A stretch of 64,000 bases of DNA from an uncultured Treponema sp. (GTDB lineage: Bacteria > Spirochaetota > Spirochaetia > Treponematales > Treponemataceae). The notes beneath the pieces are model-generated. The model had not been told where the DNA came from and did not search any database. It saw only the letters and a list, made by a program, of their open reading frames with translations. How positions within the stretch are numbered: the first letter of the stretch is position 1; every line of letters begins with the position of its first letter. Position numbers and translations under genes: made by a program. Positions 22,501 through 32,090 of the stretch are shown one piece after another. Where the stretch lies: assembly GCA_946407195.1 (NCBI GenBank), contig CAMJNC010000001.1, positions 1-64,000 of the forward strand. The letters are read 5' to 3'.

Positions 22501-25500
22501 TACTCTTAAGATATGAAGTACCACTTTCCTGTAATATAAGATTAGAAAGATTAATCTTTGGTCTGTCTGAATCCTGATCAACGATAACTTCTACCGAATT
22601 TGACACTTTTTGATTTCCCGCAGAATCTTCAACAAGTGCGCGTAATTCATAAGTTGCCTTATCTATTAACTTTGTTGTATCAAAACCTGTAATTGTAAAG
22701 CTTTCGCTACTTATTATTCTGAAGTCAGACATTAATTCTGTTGTAATATCTGCCCAATTATTTGTTACAGAGATTCCAAATGCATTTTTAGTCATTTTAT
22801 ACTGAAGCTTTGTTACAGTGAATTTATTATTTGGTGTTGTTCCAATTGTATCACTTGCAGAACCTGTAAGTTTAATCGAACCATTTATCTGTATTCCTGC
22901 GGCTGTTGAAGCTTCATCGGCATCTGCTGGAGCATCAAGAGTAATATCCGGTGGAGTTGTATCTACCACTACTCTCGCAACTTCAACTTTAGTCCAGTTA
23001 CCGCTACCAGCTTTATCATAAGCTTTTGCATAAATTGAAGTAGTTCCCGTAGCTCCAGCAAGAACTGTTGCATCTAAAGAATAAGACCAATTTGCCCCAG
23101 AAAGAGATGCCTTTATTTCTTTAGGGGTAATTCCATCGCTTTCTTTTTCTGTAGGATGAAGAATTACAACCTTTTTTACACCAGCTCCTGTATCATCATC
23201 AGAAACAGTTCCACTTAATTCTATTGTTTTTCCTGAAGTGGCATTTGTATACAGAGTTTCTGTAGTATTTGTTGTTAAAGTTGGTGCATTACGATCTATA
23301 TTCAAAGAGAAATTTGGATAAGTTATAGCACTGGCCCCAGCTCCGATTGTAACTGCATCTACTGAAGAGTTTCCTACATTATCAACCGCTACAAGAACAA
23401 GGAAGTTATTTCCCTCATTGAAACCAGTAAGCTTTTCACTGAAATTTGTTTTAATATTCTTATAATATTTATATTTAGGGTTAGCATCTGTTCCTGTATT
23501 TATTTTGTTAGTATTTGTATCTCCGTCTGGCATTGTATCAGATTTTGTATAAAATACTCGTTTATTTGATTCTTCACGAAGATTGAAACTTCCATTTGGA
23601 GCATCAAGGACCAAAGTCTTAAGGGAATCAATATTCATACCTGTCTGGTCCGTACCGAATATCTTATAGTAAATCTCTTTTACATCACTTCCGGAATCTT
23701 CAAAACGTCCACGAATTTCTATAGATGTATCATTACCATAAGTTTCATTTGAATACTTAGCTCCAACGTCTTTATCTAAAGCAATATTCCACTCTGGAGC
23801 ATTCATTGGTGCTGCTGTTATTGCTGTTGCATTTCCTTCATCATCCAGAACGACCTCATCGTTTTCATCCTTTTCCACGCCATCATCACGATTCTGTGAA
23901 CCTATACGGAAATACAAATCTTTTGGCATTGGAGTATGGTCTGATTTTTCACTTGCATCAAGTTCATGAACTGCAAAAGGCGGCTGTTTATCAAGTTTAA
24001 TACTATATTCTTTATCAAAAGAATTGCCTGCTTTATCAGTTAAAGTTACTGTAATACTCTTCGAAGCATTATCATCGCCTGACATTGAGAAACCACTGAA
24101 ATTCCAATCTTCTGGAGAATCAGTATCTTTTTTAGCTGAATCTGAAAGACCTGAAATATCACCACTAATTTCAACACTCACAAGTCCAAACAAGTCAAAT
24201 GCAGTTCCAGAAAGATTATATGTTTTTCCATCATTATTCGTGAAATAAATTCCTGAGGAATTTTTATAAACAGTATTGTGTTCAGTACCATCATCCTCTT
24301 CAAAACTGAAAGTTGGAAGAGATGGTTTTGTAACATCGCGTACCATAGTCTGACCAACACTAGCTGAAATACTTGCCTTATTATTACCAGAAATTACAAG
24401 CTGGTTTGTTGTTTCACCAGTCGGAGTAAATTCTGCTTTCCAGGCTTTAATATTTGTTGTATCAGCTGGTAAAGTGCTAAAACTTATAGAAGAAAGATTT
24501 TCAGCTTCCAGATTGCTAATATCCGTAGTTGAATAAGCAAATGTAACATCTGTTCCAGACTTTGGAATATAACCAGTTAGAGTTAATGGTTGTACCCCGC
24601 TGTCTGTATCGTAATAAACACCATAGAGTATTACTTTTTCAGTTGTAGATGCATCTACTATATTATTTACATAAATCGTATTTGAAACTACAGCTGCAGA
24701 TTTGTTACCTACCTGATAGAATTTTGTTGAAAGAACTGGAGCTGTAGTATCAATTCTTATTGTTATACCTGACAGTGTTGTCGTTCCATTTTCAGTTTCA
24801 CCGTTGAAGTATTTGAAATTTCCAGCCTTATCTGAAGCACGAATAATCAGATTATTACTTGAAGCAGTAAACTCTACAGGGCCTTTATAAGATGATGTTT
24901 CAGTATCATATGTCAACGCTGTCCAGGTCTTTGTTTCATCAGTAAGAGAATTAGTAGAATATTCAATCATATTCAAACCAGACTGGCCTATCTCTTCAGC
25001 TTTCACTTCAAGAGACAGTGTCTGTGATTTATACCATTTAGAAGCTGTATAAATTTCATTCGATATTTTTACATCTGTGATGTTTGGTGCAACTGTATCT
25101 ACAGTAGTAGTATATGTCTTACTTGTAACCTGATGGCCTATAGAATCTAATAGAGTAAATGTATATGTATAGGTACCTTCCTGTGGTGTACCAGAAAGAG
25201 GCACATGCTGTGTCCAATTCTCCTCTGAATTTTTTCCATTTACAGAAGTTATATAATTAGACATAGTAACTGATGAACCGCTAACTGGATTATAAGTTTG
25301 TTCAATTTTCAAAGCGTTTGAATCAGCAAGCTTGTAACTATCAAACGCTGTACCAGATATTGTAAATCCATTTGCAGGCATATACTGTGATATTGTATTT
25401 TCTGTTACATTTAACACAGGGTTTTCTTTATCATAAATAAATGTTTCTTCTGTTACAGGTGTTGCCGAAGTTCCAATTTCGTAACTTGTCGTATAATTAC

Positions 25501-28500
25501 CTGCAGCATCGGTGGCTTTTAATGTAATTTTTTTATTTCCTTGCGTTGCAAATACATTTTTCCAGTTTGCAGCTGCTTCTTCAGAAGTAAAATTCAATGC
25601 ATAAACCCATGAATTTGTTCCTGTAGCAATTCCTGTTGCTGTTTTAGTTGAATCAGTGGTATCTGTAATTGTAACTTCAATTCTTTGAATTCCACTTGTA
25701 GCATCAGATGAAGTTCCTCTTAAAGTCATCTGAGTTCCAAGAGTATCATCTTTTGTTGGAAGTGCCGTAAGAACAAATGAAGATGGTTTTTCCGTATCAA
25801 CAGTAACTTCTCTTGTGATAGTTTTTGGCTTGTTCGCATTATCTGTTGCTGTAATAGTTAATGTATGAGTTCCTTCTGAAAGATAATTTCCTTCCGAACT
25901 ATTTGAAGTACCAACTGGGAATTCAACTGACCAGTTATTCGAAGAACTTTCTGTTGTGAAACCTGGAAGAAAAGATACTTCTGCTGGCATCTTTAACGTA
26001 TATTCCTTATTACCTTCTGATACTTTTAATCCCTTAAGACCATTGGTATCCCATACTTTTCCTGAAAGTATTACCATAGAATTTTTTGGCAGAGCTGAAG
26101 TTCCAAGTGTTGTTTCTGTAAGATTAGGTACTTCAAGATCAAATTTTAACGTACCGCTTATACCATTTTCAGAAACATTTCCATTAACATCTACGGCCCG
26201 AATAAATAAATTCTTAGAATCTGCATCCTGTCCTGATACTGTAATAGTCCAATTTGCAACAGGGCCACTGTACTTAACCCAGCCATTAGTAGTCCAGGCT
26301 GCATCAGTTTTTGTATTATCTGCAGATGGAATATCAGGTTCATTAGTTGCACCATAAGAGTAATAAACTGCCAATACTCCTGAAACATCTTCACTTGTAC
26401 CTTTTACTGATACAGAAGAATTTTCTTGATATCCTTCAAAGATTGTAGTTGTAGAAAGAACTGGTCCTTTAGTATCAAGTCGTACATATCTAGTTTTAGT
26501 TTCAGTTTTTCCAACACTATCTCTAGCGGTAATTTTATATGTGTAAAGTTCATCTTCTGGTGTATTTAGAGTTATAACATGTACACCACCAGCTACAGTA
26601 TCAGTATATTCTGAAGTTGAAAGTGGAATTGTTGAATCTCCCTTTCTAATTTCAACTGTATACGGTGTTGAATCCAGTGCTAAATCATCTGTTGCCGAAT
26701 ATTTAATTGTAAAATCTGTTTTTGTAGAAATTGCAGGAGAAACCTGTGTATTATTTGTATCTGTTAAATTTGAATCAACAGACAATGTTGAATCTTTAAA
26801 TTTTGTTTCAAGTTTTGGATTTTCTTTATCTACATCAAATTTCCTGCTTGTTGAAGAACTAATATTACCTGCTGTATCAACTACATAAACATGAATATAC
26901 CAGTCTTTTCCAAGAGAAAGATTCTTTGTTAATTCCCATGATTTAGTTCCAAAATCACTTTCATCAAGAAGAGTATAATCAGAAGTATTTGAAGGAGCCG
27001 CAGAAGATTGATTAATACAATAGTAAACACCAGAAGGGTTTACTGTTTCATTCTTAATTGCACCTGCAAATGTAAATGTATCTTCATTAATGGCTTTTGT
27101 ACCAGTGTTTGAATTATTATCTTTTGGAGTTGTAATAGTAATTTCCGGAATGATTCTATCAACCCAGCATGTAGTCTCCATGATATTACTATCTGTATCT
27201 CCATCCTCATCAACACCAGCTATCTTGTATTTATAATTAATAGAAGTTGTTGAATCAGCGGTTCCTTCTGGTCTTACCTTATCAGAATAAGTTAATCCTG
27301 TCTGATTACTAGCAACAAGTTCCCAAGCTCCATCATCTTCTGATCTGTAAACCTTATAACTGTCATAACCTGATTTTACAGAAAGTATATTTGCAAAATA
27401 ATTTGCAGAATCACCCTGAGCACCATTTGTGTAATTTGTTGAAAGCGCGGTTCCATCTGCTTTTTTTACCACAGACTGAATATTTTGAATTACAGGCGTT
27501 CCAACCTTAATCTTAATTACAAATTCATCTGTAGAAGATTTTTTTCCATATCTGTCTGTAACTTCAAACTTCAATTTATAATAATCAGCAGCTGAAATTA
27601 CAGGTATATTGTAAGTATAAGTTTGTTCTGTTCCAGTATCTGGAATAAAGTTTTGTTCCTGCTCATTAGTAGCACCCGTACCATCGGCTTTCTGCAATGT
27701 GGCCTTTACATTCTTCACTCCATCATCATCTAACAGAGTAACTACCATTGAGCTTCCAGATGTAAAGAAGTTCTTTGTCTGTCCTGATAAACCATCTGTT
27801 GTCAAAATTTTAAATGTAAGTTTATCGTTATTTCCAGGTATAATTACAGGCTTATCTGTATTTTGATCAACAGTATAACCAGTTTCTTCATATACTCTCT
27901 TATTTCCGGCACGGTCATAAGCTGTTACACGGATCGTTATATCGCCAGTCGAAATATTTGTTGTATCAATGTTATTCCATGTATAATTTGCCGGAGTAGT
28001 AATATTTCCACTTGAGCAGGCTACATTTCCATCTTTATCGAGTATTTCTATTATTGCCGGATTATTTGTAGAATCTACTATGTCATAGGAATCTGAAATA
28101 GAAAGCTTAATACTTACATTATTTCCATTCAGATATTTCTTTCCATCATTCTCTCGAGTTTCATCAATATATTTGTAAGCAATTGGTTTAATTTCTGGTT
28201 CACTAACAAGAGGAGGTTCCAGATCATACATTATTGTATAAGACTTTTCTGTTTTTCCACCACCCTGAATAGCAGTTATCTTTATTCCATGCTGGGCACT
28301 TACAGTTCCAAATGCAGATGCCTCGTATACTTTTGAGAATGAATACTCAAATGGAGCTTCTGTTTTTTCTGTAAACACAATACCGGCGTCTGTTGAATCA
28401 AGCTTAAGACTAAAATCAGGAGTTCCATTTTCTACAGAAACAGTTCCGCTTACTTTTACCATAGTTCCTGCAGGCAAATATGAAACCTGATCTGTAATTT

Positions 28501-29983
28501 CTATCCATGTAATACCGTCTGCAGATCTTTCGAGTTTTGGAGTAATTGTTGGTGCTGCACCACTAGCAGCAAAGTAGAAACCATAACCACCAGTGCTGTT
28601 AGGAACTATCGGATTACCCTTCTGGTCTGTTCCTTCAACACCAAAAAGATAGTATTTACCCAAAGTAAGCTTTTTAGTACCATCAGCACTTTCAAACTGA
28701 TTTGTAATAGTAGAAACAAATTTATAACCTGTTCCACTCTTAGATTTAGTAGTAACAGGATAGAATTTTACATCATCAAGTGGTACACCATATTGATTAC
28801 ACTCAACAATATATACTTTGATACTATCCCCATTTAATGAAATTCCATCCAGACCTGGTGAAACTTCAATAATAGCTGTTGAATCTGTGGTGATATTGTT
28901 ATCTGTCGTAGGATTTGATGCACTAAAGAAATCTGTACCGTCTTTTTTAAGTCCTGGTCTTCCAGAAAGAAGGAAGGTAGGGTTATTAGCAGGGTTCAGA
29001 TTAAATTTACCTTTTGAATTTTGTTTTGCTGCAAGTGATGTCTTAATAGCCTCTATGTCTATATCTTCTGAAGCACGACTTGCGGCTGTATAGGCAAATG
29101 TACCATTGAACATCGCATAAAGTTCTGTGATTTTATGATTAGACAGTATATCTGCCGAAATATCATCATAAAGATAATATATTTCCTGCTTATTTCCACG
29201 TGTATCTTCTGCAGACTGATTTGAACCGTCTGCTGGATATCTTTGTGCACCATCATAAGCAATAATTTTACAATAACGTGTTACCAGACCTTTCTTTTCT
29301 TTATAACCATAAATCTTTGAATAATCATTTTCTGTGTTTTCTATGAATTTAGCAACATCAAGGTTAATTGTTGCAGGAATATTACTTAATGTAACTGTAT
29401 CTAATAAATTTGTACAAGCTTCATCTGAATAGAAATTTACTTCTATTGTATTAATATTATTATCATCTGCTGCCTGACCAACAAGAGAGAGAATCTGTCC
29501 GTAAGTATCTGTATCTGAATCTGTACTTCCAATTACGGAACTAGGACGCTGTAAAACAACAATTGGTGCAGTATTATCTATAGTAAAGGTTCTGGTTTGT
29601 ATTGTTTTTCGGCCAGTAGTATCGGTAATTGTTACTGTAGCCTGATATGGACCATCGATTATTTTATTTTCAACCGGTTTGATTGTTGTAGTCCATTTTC
29701 CTTTTTCTTCTCCTTTTGCAGGAAGAATAAAATCCGCTTTTAGATTATCAATTGGAGAACCATATCCATCTGTTCGTTCGAGTTTTATTATAATAGAAGC
29801 AATTGTACCATCATCCGACCAGGTACCACCAATTGCAAAGTTGTCACGGATTATTGTATCAACTTGAGGAGTTACTATATCAATACTCGGAGGATCAGTA
29901 TCAACCGACGCTCCTAAGCCGATTTCGCAGGAAATTACAAAGAGAGAAAAAATTGTAAGCAACGTTAAGGCAATTTTTTTCAT
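16580..29983 (-). CDS. Giant Ig-like repeat lipoprotein (4467 aa)
   Basis: Lipobox signal peptide MKKIALTLLTIFSLFVISC; many Ig-like repeats with linkers such as VDTEKP, IDTTAP, VDKENP; C-terminal YMAYGLGAD / IHIAYYNSSRGDLKYAY repeats. Confidence 0.85.
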   Translation of the reverse strand: MKKIALTLLTIFSLFVISCEIGLGASVDTDPPSIDIVTPQVDTIIRDNFAIGGTWSDDGTIASIIIKLERTDGYGSPIDNLKADFILPAKGEEKGKWTTTIKPVENKIIDGPYQATVTITDTTGRKTIQTRTFTIDNTAPIVVLQRPSSVIGSTDSDTDTYGQILSLVGQAADDNNINTIEVNFYSDEACTNLLDTVTLSNIPATINLDVAKFIENTENDYSKIYGYKEKKGLVTRYCKIIAYDGAQRYPADGSNQSAEDTRGNKQEIYYLYDDISADILSNHKITELYAMFNGTFAYTAASRASEDIDIEAIKTSLAAKQNSKGKFNLNPANNPTFLLSGRPGLKKDGTDFFSASNPTTDNNITTDSTAIIEVSPGLDGISLNGDSIKVYIVECNQYGVPLDDVKFYPVTTKSKSGTGYKFVSTITNQFESADGTKKLTLGKYYLFGVEGTDQKGNPIVPNSTGGYGFYFAASGAAPTITPKLERSADGITWIEITDQVSYLPAGTMVKVSGTVSVENGTPDFSLKLDSTDAGIVFTEKTEAPFEYSFSKVYEASAFGTVSAQHGIKITAIQGGGKTEKSYTIMYDLEPPLVSEPEIKPIAYKYIDETRENDGKKYLNGNNVSIKLSISDSYDIVDSTNNPAIIEILDKDGNVACSSGNITTPANYTWNNIDTTNISTGDITIRVTAYDRAGNKRVYEETGYTVDQNTDKPVIIPGNNDKLTFKILTTDGLSGQTKNFFTSGSSMVVTLLDDDGVKNVKATLQKADGTGATNEQEQNFIPDTGTEQTYTYNIPVISAADYYKLKFEVTDRYGKKSSTDEFVIKIKVGTPVIQNIQSVVKKADGTALSTNYTNGAQGDSANYFANILSVKSGYDSYKVYRSEDDGAWELVASNQTGLTYSDKVRPEGTADSTTSINYKYKIAGVDEDGDTDSNIMETTCWVDRIIPEITITTPKDNNSNTGTKAINEDTFTFAGAIKNETVNPSGVYYCINQSSAAPSNTSDYTLLDESDFGTKSWELTKNLSLGKDWYIHVYVVDTAGNISSSTSRKFDVDKENPKLETKFKDSTLSVDSNLTDTNNTQVSPAISTKTDFTIKYSATDDLALDSTPYTVEIRKGDSTIPLSTSEYTDTVAGGVHVITLNTPEDELYTYKITARDSVGKTETKTRYVRLDTKGPVLSTTTIFEGYQENSSVSVKGTSEDVSGVLAVYYSYGATNEPDIPSADNTKTDAAWTTNGWVKYSGPVANWTITVSGQDADSKNLFIRAVDVNGNVSENGISGTLKFDLEVPNLTETTLGTSALPKNSMVILSGKVWDTNGLKGLKVSEGNKEYTLKMPAEVSFLPGFTTESSSNNWSVEFPVGTSNSSEGNYLSEGTHTLTITATDNANKPKTITREVTVDTEKPSSFVLTALPTKDDTLGTQMTLRGTSSDATSGIQRIEVTITDTTDSTKTATGIATGTNSWVYALNFTSEEAAANWKNVFATQGNKKITLKATDAAGNYTTSYEIGTSATPVTEETFIYDKENPVLNVTENTISQYMPANGFTISGTAFDSYKLADSNALKIEQTYNPVSGSSVTMSNYITSVNGKNSEENWTQHVPLSGTPQEGTYTYTFTLLDSIGHQVTSKTYTTTVDTVAPNITDVKISNEIYTASKWYKSQTLSLEVKAEEIGQSGLNMIEYSTNSLTDETKTWTALTYDTETSSYKGPVEFTASSNNLIIRASDKAGNFKYFNGETENGTTTLSGITIRIDTTAPVLSTKFYQVGNKSAAVVSNTIYVNNIVDASTTEKVILYGVYYDTDSGVQPLTLTGYIPKSGTDVTFAYSTTDISNLEAENLSSISFSTLPADTTNIKAWKAEFTPTGETTNQLVISGNNKASISASVGQTMVRDVTKPSLPTFSFEEDDGTEHNTVYKNSSGIYFTNNDGKTYNLSGTAFDLFGLVSVEISGDISGLSDSAKKDTDSPEDWNFSGFSMSGDDNASKSITVTLTDKAGNSFDKEYSIKLDKQPPFAVHELDASEKSDHTPMPKDLYFRIGSQNRDDGVEKDENDEVVLDDEGNATAITAAPMNAPEWNIALDKDVGAKYSNETYGNDTSIEIRGRFEDSGSDVKEIYYKIFGTDQTGMNIDSLKTLVLDAPNGSFNLREESNKRVFYTKSDTMPDGDTNTNKINTGTDANPKYKYYKNIKTNFSEKLTGFNEGNNFLVLVAVDNVGNSSVDAVTIGAGASAITYPNFSLNIDRNAPTLTTNTTETLYTNATSGKTIELSGTVSDDDTGAGVKKVVILHPTEKESDGITPKEIKASLSGANWSYSLDATVLAGATGTTSIYAKAYDKAGSGNWTKVEVARVVVDTTPPDITLDAPADADEASTAAGIQINGSIKLTGSASDTIGTTPNNKFTVTKLQYKMTKNAFGISVTNNWADITTELMSDFRIISSESFTITGFDTTKLIDKATYELRALVEDSAGNQKVSNSVEVIVDQDSDRPKINLSNLILQESGTSYLKSTSTLYLSVSDDDGVQSVKYKIDNGSQNTLTGSSITITGEGAHTIEFEVTDKAGTTFTSSSTTSPAPKITDGTTTRTGNLLFNVVTIAPAVKDIQFRVFNAKETNTSKQWSDWASSAGTVGGSKFTKIQIRLTASSAQSVASATATYAGTNYPLSCSQAHNDAGEHVWTSGDITVGTTLNDKQTISLSVKDAVPDPMENTSGVEIKLDNTQPEIEITEPASLIGQGATISGEVNEVVTMYFAVSRYCRLKADGTPDDTSLYTDSQVTPEDEPKMDGTTTLATKWEELVREDTGTKWYVYFDDKYKAGSTTEFEPDHTAKLGTYLTEEYLGITTKAAIASTTNPYESKTPVYFWIKAVDSCGNETIQKKQLNIDPQGERPIVEISYPADNEILGGAIRMTGTATDNNSAKYVWIQIDKDGTEGFSQAELAFLKEKGYKIGKISTNTVLNAAPTNLGNGANAASDYGIMVEVKGTGWSQTINSEGEFNKNGEIATLKITVFATDADATPHKSLPAKKTVGIDSRKPYVEQSSLELVQYDAFGNITSRKPYTSDARISGIWYLIGNIKDDDSGIAVIKHNGTARIASSGASFTSEIDSNYKFIPVSKQITADNGSLKTIYNYSFSVPLGNTTDNSVGTDTANFNITEAVESGATTIDPSYSILYDNKPPVLTTDNSDSSISLERNVQNSNGFYTFGAKASEDDVDDIEQSGVERIAFYFTRNLEYGLKDLDVTTYSSHNSGTGALTRDLFDVMIYHKNTDADDVASGNMIIDYETETSSWKKENGLYWYVIEGTVSNNTFTYSGTVNKNIHEKGLAKINGSIYLINAVSGTIVTLDGAPGDTPNGETTEALFAVCNVIDHSDKNGSAKISTPGYGYGYYDTRAKDDGDLFTETFSKQGTDWYFDASINSKNLPDGPITLHMVAFDKAGNFAEWDSTALDFVVSNNAPRIAGMTIGTDENGNGSVDDSELTSKYGDIYTLGYDDAGNEMTEVTLPVQTGSTPKAAVTIKGHTVIMPELVGGNGKIKYTYKVYKHISDQNWETTTEYQTSDSDPIEIATGTTDAVAELTADIELPVSDFIGKTDGSDDRQIDDGDYKKFEFSFGDSTPGKTKTAGTSNNATLNVIMNVALRETNKAKNWILPFYWKSATDNSLFGQSKDNGHIELATDWITVDAYDEDTEEYDADPKVSGKIKIEGIAQDDTLLRDIKVKFGKSMGGLGTADTTIASYITTSASWDVTELESDGSINATTGWASAVQQATYQDLKDVGIITTIPDDKEPTSKVPYTSQDYGHVVHWILYLDTEKVTSVANTDVTITATATDRGTPKWSGNESTGSAIYTANPTATTGGTAISCAVTKSGSEVTVAGLTGNYRVDVVPYITKLYTSLSENAGEECARSATGKYIVRGSNASNQTETIRLFGFNLAADSTNGNVTIGSTTGIKTTVSTTNNSGKTIGSHLACPVGTGTSSGKLAIKVNTVISLNNMNRNPTVENSAISPVANSSALYNSQANGKTNDRLTDDVDLWVWNLGSYLTSTKPIYSPVMKMDASGNVYMAYGLGADQMMLRENTTNYIVDYGYNKFVNTAVAFSSDGKAFGMGTCTDRVEDYSASSVFYTWRTSNFTTTQSKPGREYTYSRKSKYHLEKVYNDSTTIYDTDRVQRPNMVISGAKDGAKVYMVYYDKNNTITPVKFRYGQVNGTTQDNLSTTLGLQGVTSTYDGATTTQNNNPNNAGGSGKNFHIVASSETTYKSGPYTAVGYTSGGTAVVAWYDASRKAVILSWNTAPETAVVGGVWQTNAVIIDDDYAGWYTNMCIDSDNGIHIAYYNSSRGDLKYAYIPDYTEIEKDTTTGKATSGVKVVTVDSYLSVGTNITINTRKENGKIVPYIYYYNTSNNQTCNSVKVAWRKNMTDLLDGAINDKFTGNWESMTIPTENVPTDSIVCGGVPSSATGNGNTYKNTTVFLGYMSDQCYEQAYIKGDITTN

Positions 29984-30205
29984 ATCAACACCTCAAATAG
30001 TTTTTTTATACTTTTTCTTATGTTGATACTTTTTTAATTTAAAAAACCCTCTTTCGTTTATCGACAATATTCCCCTTATACTGTAGCAGAACCATTTTAT
30101 GCGAATTTGGGTAAAACGCAAGGTTTAATAAGTTAAAAAAATAGAAAAATGCAATTTTACAACGATTTCGTACAATAATTTTCAGTTATTCTTATATAAT
30201 TTCTG

Positions 30206-32020
30206 TTATTTTTGAATCAGCCCCCTCATTTCTTCTATATTACGATAGCCTTTTCGCTTCATGAAAGCAGAAAGACCATCAATTACTTCTATCATAGTGT
30301 TCGGGTTAGCAAAGGTGTTTGTGCCAACCTGAAGGGCGCTTGCTCCGGCCATAATAAATTCTACAGCATCTTCCCAGGTAGCAATTCCGCCAATGGCAAT
30401 TACAGGAACTCGCTTTTCTGCAGGAAGCTGATTTATTGCCTCAACAACCTCGTAAACCAGACGCACGGCCATAGGTCTTACGGCAGGTCCGCCAAAGCCA
30501 GCCTTCAGCTTTTCGAAAACTGGTACCCCGCGTTCAATATCAATTGCAATTCCCTGGAAGCTGTTGCACAGGCTGATTGCATCAGCCCCGGCTTCTATAC
30601 ATGCAAGGGCAACCTTTTCAAGCTCGTGAGACTGAGGAGTAAGCTTAACTATAAGCGGCTTTTTAGTTGCAGCGCGAACAGCACGAACAGCACTTTCTGC
30701 ACCAACACAAGTCATTCCAAAGGCAGCACCACCGGCACTTACATTAGGACAGGAAATATTAAGTTCAATTAAAGGCACATCAGTTGCATCCAGAAGCTTA
30801 GCACCTTCAACATAGGTTTCCAAAGATGAACCCGAAAGGTTTGCAATAGCCACAGGCTTAAGAGCCATCATTTCCGGAAGCTCATGCTCTATAAAATGCG
30901 GAATTCCCGGATTCTGAAGCCCAATACTGTTCATAAGTCCGCTCGGAGTTTCGTGGAGTCTTACCCCATCATTACCCTGACGCGGTTCAAGAGTAAGTCC
31001 CTTGCTGGAAATACCTCCAAGACGGTTTACATCAAAAAGAGTTTTATATTCAACACCAAAGCCAAAGGTTCCAGAGCTTCCAATTACAGGGTTAGGCAGA
31101 ATTACGCCGCCAATATTAACGCTAAGATCCGGCTCCTGATCCGCTGCAAGCGGTTCGCGGCGAGGTTGCACCTTGATTCCGGCTACTTCTGTTACAGGAT
31201 TAAAAATCAGAATATCACCATCAAAAACAGGACCTTCTTTACAGCAGCGCTTTTTACCTTCAGTAGTATCAATTACACAGCCAAGACAAACACCCACTCC
31301 GCAGGCCATGTGCGCTTCCATACTAAGCCAGCTTTTTACACCAGCCGCCTTACAGATTTTCTGAATATAAGCGAGCATAGGAGTTGGACCGCAGGCAAAA
31401 ACCTCCGAGTAGTTTCCATCGCGAAGAGTTTCTTCTGTGAGTGCCACCGGAAGCATTCCGTGAACGCCAACACTGCCATCATCAGTTGTAATAACAAGCT
31501 TATCAGGCTTTATATTTTCAAGAGCATAGCTTCCGCTTTTGAAAGAAGCATAAAAGTCGTAACTGCCATCAGGGAGAGTTTCTGCAAAACCCGCTACCGG
31601 GGCAACACCAATACCGCCGCCAATGATGAGAACCTTGCTGTCACCTGGCTTGTGCGAAGTGAACGGCACAGGAAATCTATTACCACAAGGGCCAATCAGG
31701 TTCAGCTTATCGCCAGGCTCTAAAGAACAAAGCTCGCGGGTTCCCTTTCCCTTCAAAAGAATCAGGAAAGAAAGTTCAACAGAACCATCAGCCTTTTTTT
31801 CTGAATGATAAATACTTATAGGGCGGCCAAGAAGAACATCAGAACGAATGGCATGCAGCATATAAAACTGACCAGCTGCCGGCTCCTGACTCCCCTGCTC
31901 CAGACGAACCTTTAATAAAGAAACACTGCCAAAAGGAATTGCACCTACAACAAAAGCACACTCTTTTACTTCACCCTTAGCAAAAACCGGATACGGAACT
32001 CCCTGACAATCTGTGAACAT
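30206..32020 (-). CDS. pyrKD: Dihydroorotate dehydrogenase: fused electron-transfer (PyrK) and catalytic (PyrD) subunits
   Basis: N-terminal FAD/NAD and [2Fe-2S] region (CGVGVCLGCVIDTTEGKKRCCKEGP), then NPVIGSSGTFGFG...ELNISCPNV...KLTPQ...IAIGGIATWEDAVEFIMAGASALQVGT. Confidence 0.9.
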   Translation of the reverse strand: MFTDCQGVPYPVFAKGEVKECAFVVGAIPFGSVSLLKVRLEQGSQEPAAGQFYMLHAIRSDVLLGRPISIYHSEKKADGSVELSFLILLKGKGTRELCSLEPGDKLNLIGPCGNRFPVPFTSHKPGDSKVLIIGGGIGVAPVAGFAETLPDGSYDFYASFKSGSYALENIKPDKLVITTDDGSVGVHGMLPVALTEETLRDGNYSEVFACGPTPMLAYIQKICKAAGVKSWLSMEAHMACGVGVCLGCVIDTTEGKKRCCKEGPVFDGDILIFNPVTEVAGIKVQPRREPLAADQEPDLSVNIGGVILPNPVIGSSGTFGFGVEYKTLFDVNRLGGISSKGLTLEPRQGNDGVRLHETPSGLMNSIGLQNPGIPHFIEHELPEMMALKPVAIANLSGSSLETYVEGAKLLDATDVPLIELNISCPNVSAGGAAFGMTCVGAESAVRAVRAATKKPLIVKLTPQSHELEKVALACIEAGADAISLCNSFQGIAIDIERGVPVFEKLKAGFGGPAVRPMAVRLVYEVVEAINQLPAEKRVPVIAIGGIATWEDAVEFIMAGASALQVGTNTFANPNTMIEVIDGLSAFMKRKGYRNIEEMRGLIQK

Positions 32021-32080
32021 AACTTACCTCTTTGCAATACAATAACGGCAAAAGGGCTTTTTTTCAATCAGTTAGAATCG
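31982..32080. repeat. Direct repeat copy A (pyrKD 5' end and leader)
   Basis: Near-identical to 33129-33227. Confidence 0.9.
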
Positions 32081-32090
32081 GTTAAAAAAC

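Noticed and set aside
16580-29983. Repeated motifs in the giant gene considered as a CRISPR or satellite repeat
   Set aside because: Repeats are degenerate at DNA level and maintained in frame as Ig-like protein repeats; no fixed spacer length
30884-31723. 279-aa plus-strand ORF antisense to pyrKD
   Set aside because: Shadow ORF; no recognisable motifs and opposite a clear enzyme gene
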